Part shown: positions 4,987 to 13,976 of the stretch, piece by piece
How the letters are laid out: each line of letters starts with the position of its first letter
Position numbering within the stretch: position 1 is the first letter of the stretch
IMG/VR virus record: IMGVR_UViG_3300030451_001569
Span: 1-27,310 of that record
Direction: 5' to 3' (one strand)
Length of the DNA stretch: 27,310 nucleotides
DNA from: a virus
Made by a program: the position numbers and the translations under genes
The notes under the pieces: model-generated
What the model was told of the DNA's origin: nothing
The model's input: the letters and a program-made list of their open reading frames with translations, nothing else
Database searches by the model: none

Positions 4987-7463
4987 CCGATTTAACAAGT
5001 CAACTAATATCAAATACATATAAGCAGGTAATACTTGTTAGTTCGTCTGCAAGTAACATTGGTGTAAATACTTCCCTGAAGGCTGTACAAACTGGTGATG
5101 GAAATAATACCGCCCTGAAGGTAGCAACCAATGCAATTCAGATTACTGGTGCATTAGGAGTGGATGGATCGGTATCTCTGGATGGAAACTTACATGTAGA
5201 TGATAAAGTATGTGCCAGCAGTTTCTATGGAGATGGGTCAAACCTCTCTGGTGTGACTGCAACGATTGCTGGTAATATATCAGTAAGCAATGCCACGGTA
5301 GGGGGCACTCTTTATGTTGGCGGTACAGCTACTCTGGCTGGCGCTACACATCTGCAAAGCACTGTATCAGTCGGTGGGGCTGCACACTTTGGTTCCACGG
5401 TAACTGTATCAGGTGCAGCACAGCTTCAAAGCACAGTAACGGCTGTTGGGGCTGCAACATTTAAATCTACAGTTACAGTAGAGAATGCAGCAATACTTAA
5501 AAATAATGTATCGGTTGGCGGAACATTTGCAGCGGCTGGTGCGGCCACCTTCACTTCAAAAACGGAGTTTGACAATGATGTTTCAGTTAGCGGACGTTTG
5601 GATGTTGCTTCTTCTGTTTGTGTAGGAGGCATTGCAAACTTTGCTGATGATGTATCGGTAAGTGGTAATGTAAATGTAGTTGGAAATGTAACTGCTGCAT
5701 ATTATTATGGTGATGGTTCTAATCTTACAAACGTGGAAGCCGAACTTGGCATTGCCACAAACATCTCTGTATCAGGATTTATACATGCTGGTGGTAGTGT
5801 ATCAGTTAGTGGTCCCTTCAATGTCGTCGGCGCTGCTACATTTAAAGATGATGTATCAGTAAGCGGTAATACTAATCTTAGCGGCACAGTCACAGTAGGT
5901 GGTGCGGTAAGTCTGGCATCAACTCTTAGTGTAGGTGGTGCAGCTAACTTTGCAAGCACAGTAACTATTGCTGGTGCTAATGTTCAAGCAGCAAATGCAC
6001 GGGTATGTGCAAGTGCCTACTATGGGGATGGTTCTAATCTTACAAATGTAGGTATTAGCGGAAATGTATCTGTTAATAATGCAACTATTGGCGGAAATTT
6101 ATATGTAGGCGGAACAGTAACTGCTGTTGGAGCGGCGACATTTAAAGATGATGTAAGTGTAAGCGGTAATACAAATCTTGGTGGTACAGTAACTGTAGGT
6201 GGGGCAGTCAGCCTTGCATCAACTCTTAGTGTAGGTGGTGCAGCTAACTTTGCCTCTACAGTGACCATAGCAGGGGCTGTGAGCCTTAACTCGACTCTTT
6301 CAGTAGGTGGGGCCACCCATCTTGCCAGTACCGTCACAGTGGCCGGAAAAGCCATCTTTGAAGACAGCATGTCTGTAAGCGGCAATCTGGATGTAGGCGG
6401 TAATGTTTCAGTTGGTGGAACGCTCTTTGCTGCTGGAGGAATTACCTATGATGGAGATGTATCTGTTAGTGGTGACTTGGCCGTTGGCGGTAACGTATCT
6501 ATTGGTGGTACACTCAGCGTTACAGGTGCAGTATCTCTTGCATCTACTCTGAGTGTGGGTGGAGCAACTAATCTGGGAAGTACTGTTACTGTAGTAGGTG
6601 CTGGTACATTTAAAGATAGTGTTTCAGTCTCAGGTAATGTAAACATAGGCGGTACGGTTACTGTAGGTGGGGCAGTGTCCTTGGCTTCTACACTATCAGT
6701 AGGAGGTGCAGCACACTTTGGAAGTACTGTAACGGTAGCCGGAGTAGCAATCTTTGAAGATGCAGTATCTGTTTCTGGTACAGTAGATATAGCTGGTAAT
6801 ACTTCTGTTGGAGGAACATTCCTTGCAACGGGCAAAGCAGAATTTGAAGATGATGTCTCTGTTTCAGGTAACTCAAACTTTGGAGGTACTGTTACAGTAG
6901 CTGGTGCAGTAAGCTTGAACTCTACACTTAGTGTTGGTGGAGCATCTAACTTTGCCAGTACCGTAACAATAGCTGGTGCTGTAAGTCTTAATTCTACACT
7001 GAGCGTTGGTGGGGCAACCAATCTTCTTAGCACGGTAACAGCTACGGGTAACTCTGGTTTTCTTGGTACCGTCAGAGTATCTGGCAATACTTCTCTGGAA
7101 GGACAACTACAGTTAAGTGAGTCAGCGGCGGCTGCTGTACATACAACTGCCATTGATGGTATAACTTCTGTATCTCTGAACTTTGGTATAGCGCAGAACT
7201 TCTTTACCTCTGTTACTGCTGCACATACGCTGGCACGGCCTACCAATGCAAGAGTAGGACAGGTTGGTAGTATTCTTCTGATGCAGGATGGTGGTTCTGG
7301 TACAGTTGCTTATAATGCCTGTTGGAACTTTATTGGAGGTACGGCCCCAACACTATCAACAGATGATAATGCAATGGATAGATTAGACTATATTGTGGTA
7401 TCTATTTCTTCTGATAATACTGCTGAAAATATTCAAGCAGTTATGACACAAGCTTATAGTTAG
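4983..7463 (+). CDS. Long repetitive tail fibre protein
   Basis: I start the gene at the ATG overlapping the previous stop (ATGA), giving 826 residues; an in-frame TTG at 4971 is less likely. Residues about 95-720 are short beta-repeats rich in Val, Ser and Gly. The phrase STLSVGG occurs seven times, and SVSGN and STVT-type phrases recur, implying a fibrous trimeric beta-solenoid. The motif YGDGSNL appears at residues 82, 242 and 347. The last 100 residues form a globular head domain (LARPTNARVG... ILLMQDGGSG... LDYIVVSISSDN) related to the end of the fibre at 10728. It would act in host recognition. Two 51-residue segments 100 residues apart differ at one residue. Confidence 0.85.
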   Translation: MTDLTSQLISNTYKQVILVSSSASNIGVNTSLKAVQTGDGNNTALKVATNAIQITGALGVDGSVSLDGNLHVDDKVCASSFYGDGSNLSGVTATIAGNISVSNATVGGTLYVGGTATLAGATHLQSTVSVGGAAHFGSTVTVSGAAQLQSTVTAVGAATFKSTVTVENAAILKNNVSVGGTFAAAGAATFTSKTEFDNDVSVSGRLDVASSVCVGGIANFADDVSVSGNVNVVGNVTAAYYYGDGSNLTNVEAELGIATNISVSGFIHAGGSVSVSGPFNVVGAATFKDDVSVSGNTNLSGTVTVGGAVSLASTLSVGGAANFASTVTIAGANVQAANARVCASAYYGDGSNLTNVGISGNVSVNNATIGGNLYVGGTVTAVGAATFKDDVSVSGNTNLGGTVTVGGAVSLASTLSVGGAANFASTVTIAGAVSLNSTLSVGGATHLASTVTVAGKAIFEDSMSVSGNLDVGGNVSVGGTLFAAGGITYDGDVSVSGDLAVGGNVSIGGTLSVTGAVSLASTLSVGGATNLGSTVTVVGAGTFKDSVSVSGNVNIGGTVTVGGAVSLASTLSVGGAAHFGSTVTVAGVAIFEDAVSVSGTVDIAGNTSVGGTFLATGKAEFEDDVSVSGNSNFGGTVTVAGAVSLNSTLSVGGASNFASTVTIAGAVSLNSTLSVGGATNLLSTVTATGNSGFLGTVRVSGNTSLEGQLQLSESAAAAVHTTAIDGITSVSLNFGIAQNFFTSVTAAHTLARPTNARVGQVGSILLMQDGGSGTVAYNACWNFIGGTAPTLSTDDNAMDRLDYIVVSISSDNTAENIQAVMTQAYS
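5826..5978 (+). repeat. Internal repeat of fibre gene, copy 1
   Basis: These 153 bases encode residues 282-332, starting VGAATFKDDVSVSGN. Copy 2 lies exactly 300 bases downstream. The two differ by one residue (Ser300 versus Gly400), but the DNA shows many silent changes. Confidence 0.8.
6126..6278 (+). repeat. Internal repeat of fibre gene, copy 2
   Basis: This encodes residues 382-432 and matches copy 1 at 5826-5978 in protein except for one residue. A block near 6206-6252 is also almost identical in DNA, while the flanking codons differ silently. The 100-residue period equals one full set of solenoid repeats plus a YGDGSNL segment. Confidence 0.8.
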
Positions 7464-7474
7464 GATTAATAAGA

Positions 7475-9940
7475 ATGGTATTTAGTAATAATCTTCTCAT
7501 GGGTGCTGCTGGTCAGTCAAGCGGATATGATATAGAGCAAAGTATTCGTTTTAATGACGGCGATTCTGCTCATCTGTCTCGTACTTTGGGTACTGCAAGT
7601 AATCGTAAAATTTGGACATATAGTCTATGGATGAAAAGATGCGCTCTTGGTACAAGGCAAATGTTTTTTTCGGTAGCTGCTGGAGGGGGTGCGCAAGGTA
7701 TTATTGAGTTTGACCAAGGCGATGGTGGCAATGGAGGAATGAACAAGCTGGTTTTCAACAATGAAACGTCTGGCACCACTGCATTGAATTGGGAGCTTGA
7801 AAAGGAATTTACTGATACAGCAGCTTGGTATCATTTTGTTTTTGTGTATGATACTACGCAAAGCACTGCGAATAATCGTTTTAAGTGTTATATTAATGGT
7901 GTACAACAAACTGAAGGATGGGACAGAAATTCAACCCCCGGTCTGAACGAAGAACAAGCTTTTAATAATGCTTTAGATCACAGAATTGGTGAAGGTCATA
8001 CTGCCGCTAATTACTTTGATGGCTATTTGTCTGAAATACATTTTATTGATGGCACAGCTAAAGAAGCGTCTGATTTTGGCGAAGTAAGCAGCAGTACAGG
8101 CCAGTGGGTGCCAACAACCTATGGCGGTTCCTATGGTAACAACGGGTTCTATCTGAAGGGTGAAGACAGTTCTGATCTTGGTAACGATAGCAGTGGCAAC
8201 GGCAACGACTTTACCAGCAGTGGCTTGGCTGCGGCAGATCAGGTTAAGGATAGCCCGACTAATAACCTTCCTACATTTAATCCGCTTTCGTCCGGTGCTG
8301 GCACATTGAGCGACGGTAATTTGCAATATGTCGGAACATCGGGTTGGACAAACACCCGCTTGAACCTGCTCGTGCCTGACACGGGCAAGTGGGCATTACG
8401 ATTTAAGTCAGCCAGTAGCTATCAACAGATTATAGTTGGATTGTGTGCGCCTGATAGTGCGACAACCTACGGTGATCTTGATGCCAATGGCGTAGTTCAA
8501 ATTCGTTACAACACTTTAGACGGAAACTTCGTCACACGAGTTGGTGGTTCTCTCGTCGCTGATACTGGTCCACCCACAGTTGCTGCTCAAACATTTTTTC
8601 AACTTCTTTTTGACATGGATAACGGAAAGATCGGCGTTGCAGCGGATGAAGCTACCTCTGGGACATTTGCAGACACTTCAACGTATTCGATTTTGGACTT
8701 GAACGGTACTAGTTTATCTACAGCCCGACAGCCTTATGCTATGGTGTACAGCGGAACTGATTCCAACGCTGGGGCAATACTTGATGCTGGTCAAAGCGGT
8801 TGGGAAACGACAGTCACAGGATTTAAGAATTTATCCTTAGCTAATTTAGATGACCCAGCCATTCCTGATCCATCGGCCCATTTTCAACCAACGGTATATG
8901 AAGGAAATGGCACAGCAATTGGTAGCGGCGGAAAGACAGTCACTCAAGTTGAAGACAGCACATTCCAGCCCGATTTTGTTTGGGTCAAAAATATGGACAC
9001 AAACGGAAATGAGCATGATCTTTATGATGCTGTGAGGGGTACTACAAAAGCTATTCATTCATCGGCTACTAGTGCAGAATCAACTCAATCTGAAGGAGTA
9101 ACTGCTTTTAATTCAAACGGATTTACTGTTGGTAATAGGGGTGAAGTTAATACAAGCGGAGATGATCATGTTGCATGGCAATGGAAAGCTGGCGGCAGCG
9201 GCAGCAGCAACACTAACGGAAGTGTGACTTCTACGGTATCTGCCAATACAACAGCAGGATTTTCAATTTGTAAGTTTAATCCCGGTGGAAATGTCAACAT
9301 CACTTTCGGACATGGGCTTGGCGTAGCCCCTCGTATGGTGTTTGTAAAAAACTTAGAGGACGCAACCAACTGGCAAGTGCTTAATGTAGATATGGGCGTT
9401 GGTAAGAAAATTTTTCTAAATGCAAGTACCGCACCCGCAACTGATACAAATATGTGGCAAAACACAGCACCTACATCAACCGTTGTTTCGGTGGGAACTT
9501 CACAAACAACTGCTGAAGATAACATAGCTTACTGTTTTGCAGATGTTGAAGGATATTGTAAAATTGGAACTTATGAGGGCAATGGATCAACAGACGGACC
9601 TTTTGTTTATACAGGTCTGAAACCCAGATACTTGCTGGTTCGGAGATATGATGGTGCTGAAGGCTGGAATGTTATTGATACAGCAAGAGGTAGTGCAAAT
9701 TTTGGTTCACCTGCCGGTACGGCTGGGGATAATCCAACCGCAGGTAATGATATGAATAATAAAATTAACTTGAATGATAACAATGCTCAAGAAGATAATC
9801 CCACTGGCAGTCGTAGGTGTTCTTTTTATTCCAATGGCTTTAAGGTGAGAAATACAAATACTGCAATGAATGCAAGCGGTGGTGATTATTTTTACATGGC
9901 TATCGCTGAAGCAGCATTTAAACATGCAACCGCCCGATAG
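7475..9940 (+). CDS. LamG-domain adhesin / receptor-binding tail protein
   Basis: The 821-residue product has an N-terminal concanavalin/LamG-like domain (about 20-200), shown by WYHFVFVYDTTQS, the following FKCYINGVQ strand and FDGYLSEIHFIDG. The C-terminal part (about 460-821) has three related modules beginning near residues 465, 594 and 692, each with a strand, a Gly/Asn loop and a PxF/Y/M-V/L-x-V-K/R-type strand (for example PDFVWVKN, PRMVFVKN, PRYLLVRR). I recall this as the DUF7483-type domain of marine phage tail proteins. It probably binds surface sugars or proteins. A weak AGGA site lies before the ATG. Adhesin role is inferred from domain type and neighbouring fibres. Confidence 0.8.
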   Translation: MVFSNNLLMGAAGQSSGYDIEQSIRFNDGDSAHLSRTLGTASNRKIWTYSLWMKRCALGTRQMFFSVAAGGGAQGIIEFDQGDGGNGGMNKLVFNNETSGTTALNWELEKEFTDTAAWYHFVFVYDTTQSTANNRFKCYINGVQQTEGWDRNSTPGLNEEQAFNNALDHRIGEGHTAANYFDGYLSEIHFIDGTAKEASDFGEVSSSTGQWVPTTYGGSYGNNGFYLKGEDSSDLGNDSSGNGNDFTSSGLAAADQVKDSPTNNLPTFNPLSSGAGTLSDGNLQYVGTSGWTNTRLNLLVPDTGKWALRFKSASSYQQIIVGLCAPDSATTYGDLDANGVVQIRYNTLDGNFVTRVGGSLVADTGPPTVAAQTFFQLLFDMDNGKIGVAADEATSGTFADTSTYSILDLNGTSLSTARQPYAMVYSGTDSNAGAILDAGQSGWETTVTGFKNLSLANLDDPAIPDPSAHFQPTVYEGNGTAIGSGGKTVTQVEDSTFQPDFVWVKNMDTNGNEHDLYDAVRGTTKAIHSSATSAESTQSEGVTAFNSNGFTVGNRGEVNTSGDDHVAWQWKAGGSGSSNTNGSVTSTVSANTTAGFSICKFNPGGNVNITFGHGLGVAPRMVFVKNLEDATNWQVLNVDMGVGKKIFLNASTAPATDTNMWQNTAPTSTVVSVGTSQTTAEDNIAYCFADVEGYCKIGTYEGNGSTDGPFVYTGLKPRYLLVRRYDGAEGWNVIDTARGSANFGSPAGTAGDNPTAGNDMNNKINLNDNNAQEDNPTGSRRCSFYSNGFKVRNTNTAMNASGGDYFYMAIAEAAFKHATAR

Positions 9941-9952
9941 GAGAATAAAGTA

Positions 9953-10525
9953 ATGTGGAAACATAATGGCAGAACAATCAGAGTAGGTAAGGCATGGACT
10001 GCTGATAATGGAGTTCAAAATCCTGCTAACTGGCATATCTGGTCTGCCACAGAAAAGGCTGCTGCTGGTGTTGTTGAAGTAATAGAAGATACACCACCTG
10101 ACAGCCGCTTGTATAAGTGGTCTATGGATTCAAATGGTAAGATAACTAAAACAGCAAAGTCTTTAACTGATATTAATGAAGTAGATGAAGACGGTGATCC
10201 TATCTTAGATGAAAATGGTAATCAAGTTGTTACTCGTGGAGTTAAGTATAATCTTAAACAAGAAGTTAAAAATCAACAAGGAGCTTTGCTTAGTCAAACA
10301 GATTGGGTAATAGTTCGTAAGGCTGACAATGGAACGGCCATACCTAGTAATATTCAAACATGGAGGGATGGCATTCGTACAAAAGCTACACAAATGGAAA
10401 CAGCTATAGATAATGCAGCAGATACAGATGCAATAGCTGCACTATTCGTGACATACACAACTAATGCAGACGGTAGTATAACTAAGTCTGGTATATTGTA
10501 CGATTGGCCTGAATTAGGAGATTAA
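9953..10525 (+). CDS. Tail fibre assembly-like protein
   Basis: The 190-residue product has an N-terminal beta part (MWKHNGRTIRVGKAW), an acidic Gly/Asn hairpin (EVDEDGDPILDENGN), and a C-terminal segment with TDWVIVRKADNGTAIPSNI then TWRDGIRTKATQMETAI. The W-[VI]-R-x-x-[DE]...P-x-x-[IV]...[YW]R...IR layout is that of phage fibre-assembly chaperones or small fibre-attached proteins. It follows the LamG adhesin and precedes a second fibre, so it may help fold or attach either. AGGAG at 9939-9943 lies 9 bases from the ATG. It could instead be a minor virion component. Confidence 0.66.
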   Translation: MWKHNGRTIRVGKAWTADNGVQNPANWHIWSATEKAAAGVVEVIEDTPPDSRLYKWSMDSNGKITKTAKSLTDINEVDEDGDPILDENGNQVVTRGVKYNLKQEVKNQQGALLSQTDWVIVRKADNGTAIPSNIQTWRDGIRTKATQMETAIDNAADTDAIAALFVTYTTNADGSITKSGILYDWPELGD

Positions 10526-10728
10526 TGTATTATTTTATTTCAGTTATTATAATTTCTATACTACCAACTGGAGAGCCTGTTATAGAACGATCTGTTACAG
10601 GTCCATTTCCAAGTCAGAATGATTGTAGTTTGTATACTAAAATAATTGAAGATATTGTTAAACAAGTACCGACTTCTCACATAATAGAAGCAGAATGTAA
10701 AAAAGAAGACAAAGGAAAGGCAGTTTAA
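10525..10728 (+). CDS. Tiny exported or membrane protein with two Cys
   Basis: The 67-residue product starts with a hydrophobic run (MYYFISVIIISIL) that fits a signal peptide or membrane anchor, then has a soluble part with Cys34 and Cys58 that could form a disulphide in the periplasm. The TAATG overlaps at both ends link it to the two fibre-module genes. The function is unknown. Possible roles include superinfection exclusion or host-surface change, but nothing in the sequence shows this. Confidence 0.66.
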   Translation: MYYFISVIIISILPTGEPVIERSVTGPFPSQNDCSLYTKIIEDIVKQVPTSHIIEAECKKEDKGKAV

Positions 10729-11654
10729 TGGCAAGCACATACACAACAAATCTTCGTCTAACAAAACAAGCAGACGGGGAAAATCCAAATAGTTGGGGAC
10801 AAATCCTCAACGATGGAGTTATCAGTCTTGTTGATGATGCCATCGCTGGATACACTACTGTATCAATAGGTAGTGCTGCAACTGTTACTTTGACAGAAAC
10901 TCAAGGTTCAGGTGATCAGTCACGTTCTGCTATTCTTGAGTTTAAAGGAACTGTTGGTGGGGCGCATGATACAATTAATGTTCTTATTCCTAATAATTCA
11001 AAATCATATGTTGTAAAAAATTCTGTTTCTTATAATGATAGTACTGATGCTATTGTTCTGAAGGTAGCTGGTAATACTGGTGTAACTATTACTGGTGATT
11101 CCACGGCAATGTATGTCACAAACGGAACAACTGTTCTTCCTGTAGCACAGACTACATTTACTAATATTACAGCAAGTGGTAATCTTAATGTTAGTGGTAA
11201 TGCAAGTGTAAGCGGAACTCTTACTGTAACAGGAGCGGTTAGTTTAGGTTCAACTTTGACTGTTAGTGGGGCCGCATACTTTGGAAGTACGGTTACTGTT
11301 TCTGGTAAGGGTAAGTTTATGACAGGTGCCTTTGCCCCCATCGTTACTTTGACAGATGCAGCTTCTGTAGTTCCTGATCTTAATAACAGTAATGTCTTTG
11401 CTGTAACTCTTGCAGGTAATAGAACTCTTGCTGCACCTACTAATACTTCTACTAATATTGGAGCATCTGGTCATATCTTTATTATTCAAGATGCTACTGG
11501 AAATCGCACACTAAGTTATAATACAGCTTATCAGTTTCCGGCAGGTAATGTTCCTGTTCTTACAACTACATCAGCGGCTGTAGATGTATTATTCTATGCA
11601 GTAAGAACTACCACTAAAGTTGATTCAATTCTTGTAAAGAACTTTAAACGATAA
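10728..11654 (+). CDS. Short tail fibre protein
   Basis: The 308-residue protein starts with the phage fibre pattern YTTNLRLTKQADGENPNSWG followed by an LDDGVI-like helix region, typical of marine phage fibre N-termini that attach to the tail. Residues about 146-200 hold VSGNASVSGTLTVTGAVSL-type beta repeats like those of the 826-residue fibre. The last 95 residues (LAAPTNTSTNIG... IFIIQDATGNRTLSYN... VDVLFYAVRTTTK) are related to that fibre's head domain. It likely forms a second fibre class or a branch. TAATG overlaps join it to both neighbours. Confidence 0.8.
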   Translation: MASTYTTNLRLTKQADGENPNSWGQILNDGVISLVDDAIAGYTTVSIGSAATVTLTETQGSGDQSRSAILEFKGTVGGAHDTINVLIPNNSKSYVVKNSVSYNDSTDAIVLKVAGNTGVTITGDSTAMYVTNGTTVLPVAQTTFTNITASGNLNVSGNASVSGTLTVTGAVSLGSTLTVSGAAYFGSTVTVSGKGKFMTGAFAPIVTLTDAASVVPDLNNSNVFAVTLAGNRTLAAPTNTSTNIGASGHIFIIQDATGNRTLSYNTAYQFPAGNVPVLTTTSAAVDVLFYAVRTTTKVDSILVKNFKR

Positions 11655-13495
11655 TGGCAACAAGACTAGCAAAGTTTGAATTTCAACAAGGCTTTCATAG
11701 GGAAACTACGCCCTATGCTGAAGGCCAGCGTTGGTTTGATGGTAACTATGTACGCTTTCGTGCAGGTCGCCCGGAGAACATGCGTGGCTATGAGACAAGG
11801 GCTTCAGGGGCAACCTTTGATGGTTCTGCCAGAGACTTACTTACATGGTCAGATTCTGACAGTAAGAAGAGAGCAATCTTTGGAACACCTGACAAGCTGT
11901 ATGCACATGAAGGTGATGTAATATATGATATTACTCCCATAACAACGGCAGTTACACTTGCCAACGTGTTTGGTACTTCATCTGGCAGTACAAGGGTTTG
12001 TTGTTCTGATGCAGCGCATGGTAGGGCTGTAGGTGATTATGTATTATTTACATCATCGGCAGCTTTTAACAATGTTAGTCTACAGGGGAATACATATCAG
12101 GTTGTTTCTGTGGAAAGTGCAAATGTATTTACAATATCTGTTACGGATGCAGCCAATGCAACGGGCAGTGATGTAGGGTCAGCAACATTTAAGTATTATA
12201 TACCTACTGGTAATTCTATAGCTGCTGCTGGTCTTGGTTATGGTGCTGCCAGATATCAGGCTACTGTCTGTGCGTCAGACACAAGAGCATGGAATCAACC
12301 TGCATCTGCTGGATCATCTGGCATTGTGTTTGATATTACTCAGTGGAGTCTGGACAACTGGGGAGAAGATGTTGTAGCTAATCGTAAGGGCAGTAATATA
12401 TTCTACTTTGATAGTGATGCTTCTGTACTGCCCACCAGAGCAACATCAGTTACTACTTCTCCTATTCAAAGTAACTCTATTATTGTATCACCAAATGATA
12501 GACATCTTATCTGTCTTGGTACGAATGAATACTCAGCAACAGCCACGGTAAGTGGTACGTTTAATCCAATGCTGGTGAGATGGTCAGATCAGGATGATAG
12601 GACTAACTGGGTTCCTTCAGTAAGCTCTACTTCCGGTGAGGTTGTTCTTACTGATGGTACAGAAATTATTGGTGCTGTTCGTTCCAAGAATGCCATTAAC
12701 ATCTGGACCGATAACGCACTATGGTTGATGGAGTTTGCAGGACCACCATTTACATTTAGATTTACACAGGCTGGTACAAACTGTGGAATGGTGGGGCCAC
12801 ATGCAGGTATTGACTTTGGTGGTGTTACCTACTGGATGGGATATGACAACTTCCATAGATTTACTGGTCAGGTGGAAGATATTCCATGCACAGTTCGTAG
12901 ATATATTTTTGATGATATAAATAGAAATTATTATGATAAAGTATTTGCAGGATTAAATTCAGAGTTTAATGAAATTATCTGGCTTTATGCTTCCGGTACA
13001 AATACTGAATGTGATAAGTATGTAATATATAATCCAATAGATAACTACTGGGTTTATGGTGAAATGATCTTTACAACATTTGCAGATAAGGAAGTCTTTG
13101 GAAACACAATTACAACAGGCGTTACTGCTGCTGGTAATAATATATACAACAATGAACCTGTATCTGTCTTCACGGGCAGTGGCGAAACGCTTCCATCTTT
13201 TGTTGAGTCTGGTGATTTTGACATTGATGATGGTAACGCTATCATGTTTATGAACAGGATTATTCCTGACTATGATTTGTCTGGTGGTAAAATAAAAATG
13301 AAATTTACAACCAAGCAGTATCCAGAAAGCACTGATTCTGTAACAAAAGAATTTGATATAACGAATACAACAGAGAAGGTAAATTTTAGAAGTAGAGGAA
13401 GGCAAGCAAAGGTACGGGTATCTTGTGGTTCTAATAATGCAAGCTGGCGTTGGGGAGCGATCAGGCTTGGCATACAAGGTGATGGAGCAAGGTAA
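11654..13495 (+). CDS. Tail nozzle / P22 gp10-like tail accessory protein
   Basis: The 613-residue product begins FEFQQGFHRETTPYAEGQRW, with NYVRFRAGRPENMRGYE, then beta-propeller-like repeats, then IIGAVRSKNAINIWTDNALW, FTQAGTNCGMVGPHAGIDFG and VTYWMGYDNFHRF. This matches the P22 gp10 / T7 gp12 nozzle fold family, which forms the lower tail tube and helps retain DNA. It also carries a conserved-looking Y-x-x-x-V/NEIIWLY segment before the C-terminal beta part. TAATG overlaps at both ends. Together with the gp4-like protein it indicates a short-tailed virion. Confidence 0.86.
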   Translation: MATRLAKFEFQQGFHRETTPYAEGQRWFDGNYVRFRAGRPENMRGYETRASGATFDGSARDLLTWSDSDSKKRAIFGTPDKLYAHEGDVIYDITPITTAVTLANVFGTSSGSTRVCCSDAAHGRAVGDYVLFTSSAAFNNVSLQGNTYQVVSVESANVFTISVTDAANATGSDVGSATFKYYIPTGNSIAAAGLGYGAARYQATVCASDTRAWNQPASAGSSGIVFDITQWSLDNWGEDVVANRKGSNIFYFDSDASVLPTRATSVTTSPIQSNSIIVSPNDRHLICLGTNEYSATATVSGTFNPMLVRWSDQDDRTNWVPSVSSTSGEVVLTDGTEIIGAVRSKNAINIWTDNALWLMEFAGPPFTFRFTQAGTNCGMVGPHAGIDFGGVTYWMGYDNFHRFTGQVEDIPCTVRRYIFDDINRNYYDKVFAGLNSEFNEIIWLYASGTNTECDKYVIYNPIDNYWVYGEMIFTTFADKEVFGNTITTGVTAAGNNIYNNEPVSVFTGSGETLPSFVESGDFDIDDGNAIMFMNRIIPDYDLSGGKIKMKFTTKQYPESTDSVTKEFDITNTTEKVNFRSRGRQAKVRVSCGSNNASWRWGAIRLGIQGDGAR

Positions 13496-13770
13496 TGGCA
13501 AGATACCCAACCCTTCCGCAGAATATGTCCACGGATGATATTAAGCGGATGTACAGTGAAATACAACGATGGGGATCAATACTAATTAATGAACTTAACA
13601 ATAGAGATACGGTATCAGAAAGCACACCAGCAAGTAACATCTATCGTGTTGTAACTGTTACCAGCATAGGAAGACCACGAAAAGGAGACATTGCATACTC
13701 GGCAAGCACAGGGAAGTTTAAGGGGTATGTAAGTCTAGGATCAGAAACATCTTGGCAGGACTTAAACTAA
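13495..13770 (+). CDS. Small tail-associated protein
   Basis: The 91-residue product has an N-terminal helix (STDDIKRMYSEIQRWGSIL) that could form a coiled coil, and a C-terminal beta segment with KGDIAYSASTGKFKGYV. That end resembles the small beta domains which close phage fibres and tail tips. It follows the nozzle gene by a TAATG overlap, so a tail-tip or needle-like role is reasonable but unproven. Start choice is supported by the overlap. Confidence 0.7.
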   Translation: MARYPTLPQNMSTDDIKRMYSEIQRWGSILINELNNRDTVSESTPASNIYRVVTVTSIGRPRKGDIAYSASTGKFKGYVSLGSETSWQDLN

Positions 13771-13976
13771 TGGACAACAGAGATCGCATTAATCTTATTA
13801 ATACCAGCACTTTTTTTGGTAATCTGAATACTGGTCAGTTTATTGATCATAGTAGATTTCGCATGGATCAGAAGATAAAAGAATTTGGAAAAATAAAAGA
13901 TTCGGTATATAATAATAATAGTAACTTTATTGCAGATCAAACATTCTCTCAGTCTAATTATGGAAGAATAAAATGA
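13770..13976 (+). CDS. Small hypothetical protein (68 residues)
   Basis: I start at the ATG fused to the previous stop (TAATG at 13768); an in-frame TTG at 13752 would overlap and lacks a ribosome-binding site. The product begins MDNRDRINLINTSTFFGNLN and is rich in Asn, Phe and Lys, with a polar Asn run in the middle. No known motif or membrane segment. The chained overlaps (ATGA at 13973) suggest it belongs to the nozzle-ejection gene group. Confidence 0.62.
   Translation: MDNRDRINLINTSTFFGNLNTGQFIDHSRFRMDQKIKEFGKIKDSVYNNNSNFIADQTFSQSNYGRIK

Noticed and set aside
5200-7100. Regular repeats that might suggest a CRISPR array or DNA-level repeat element
   Set aside because: The repeats are coding, in frame with the fibre, of unequal length and with silent variation. 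There are no constant repeats with unique spacers.
6446-7246. Long open frame on the minus strand (266 codons) inside the fibre gene
   Set aside because: It is the shadow of repetitive Val/Ser/Gly codons on the plus strand, with a Pro/Thr/Val low-complexity product and no ribosome-binding site. The plus-strand fibre is convincing.
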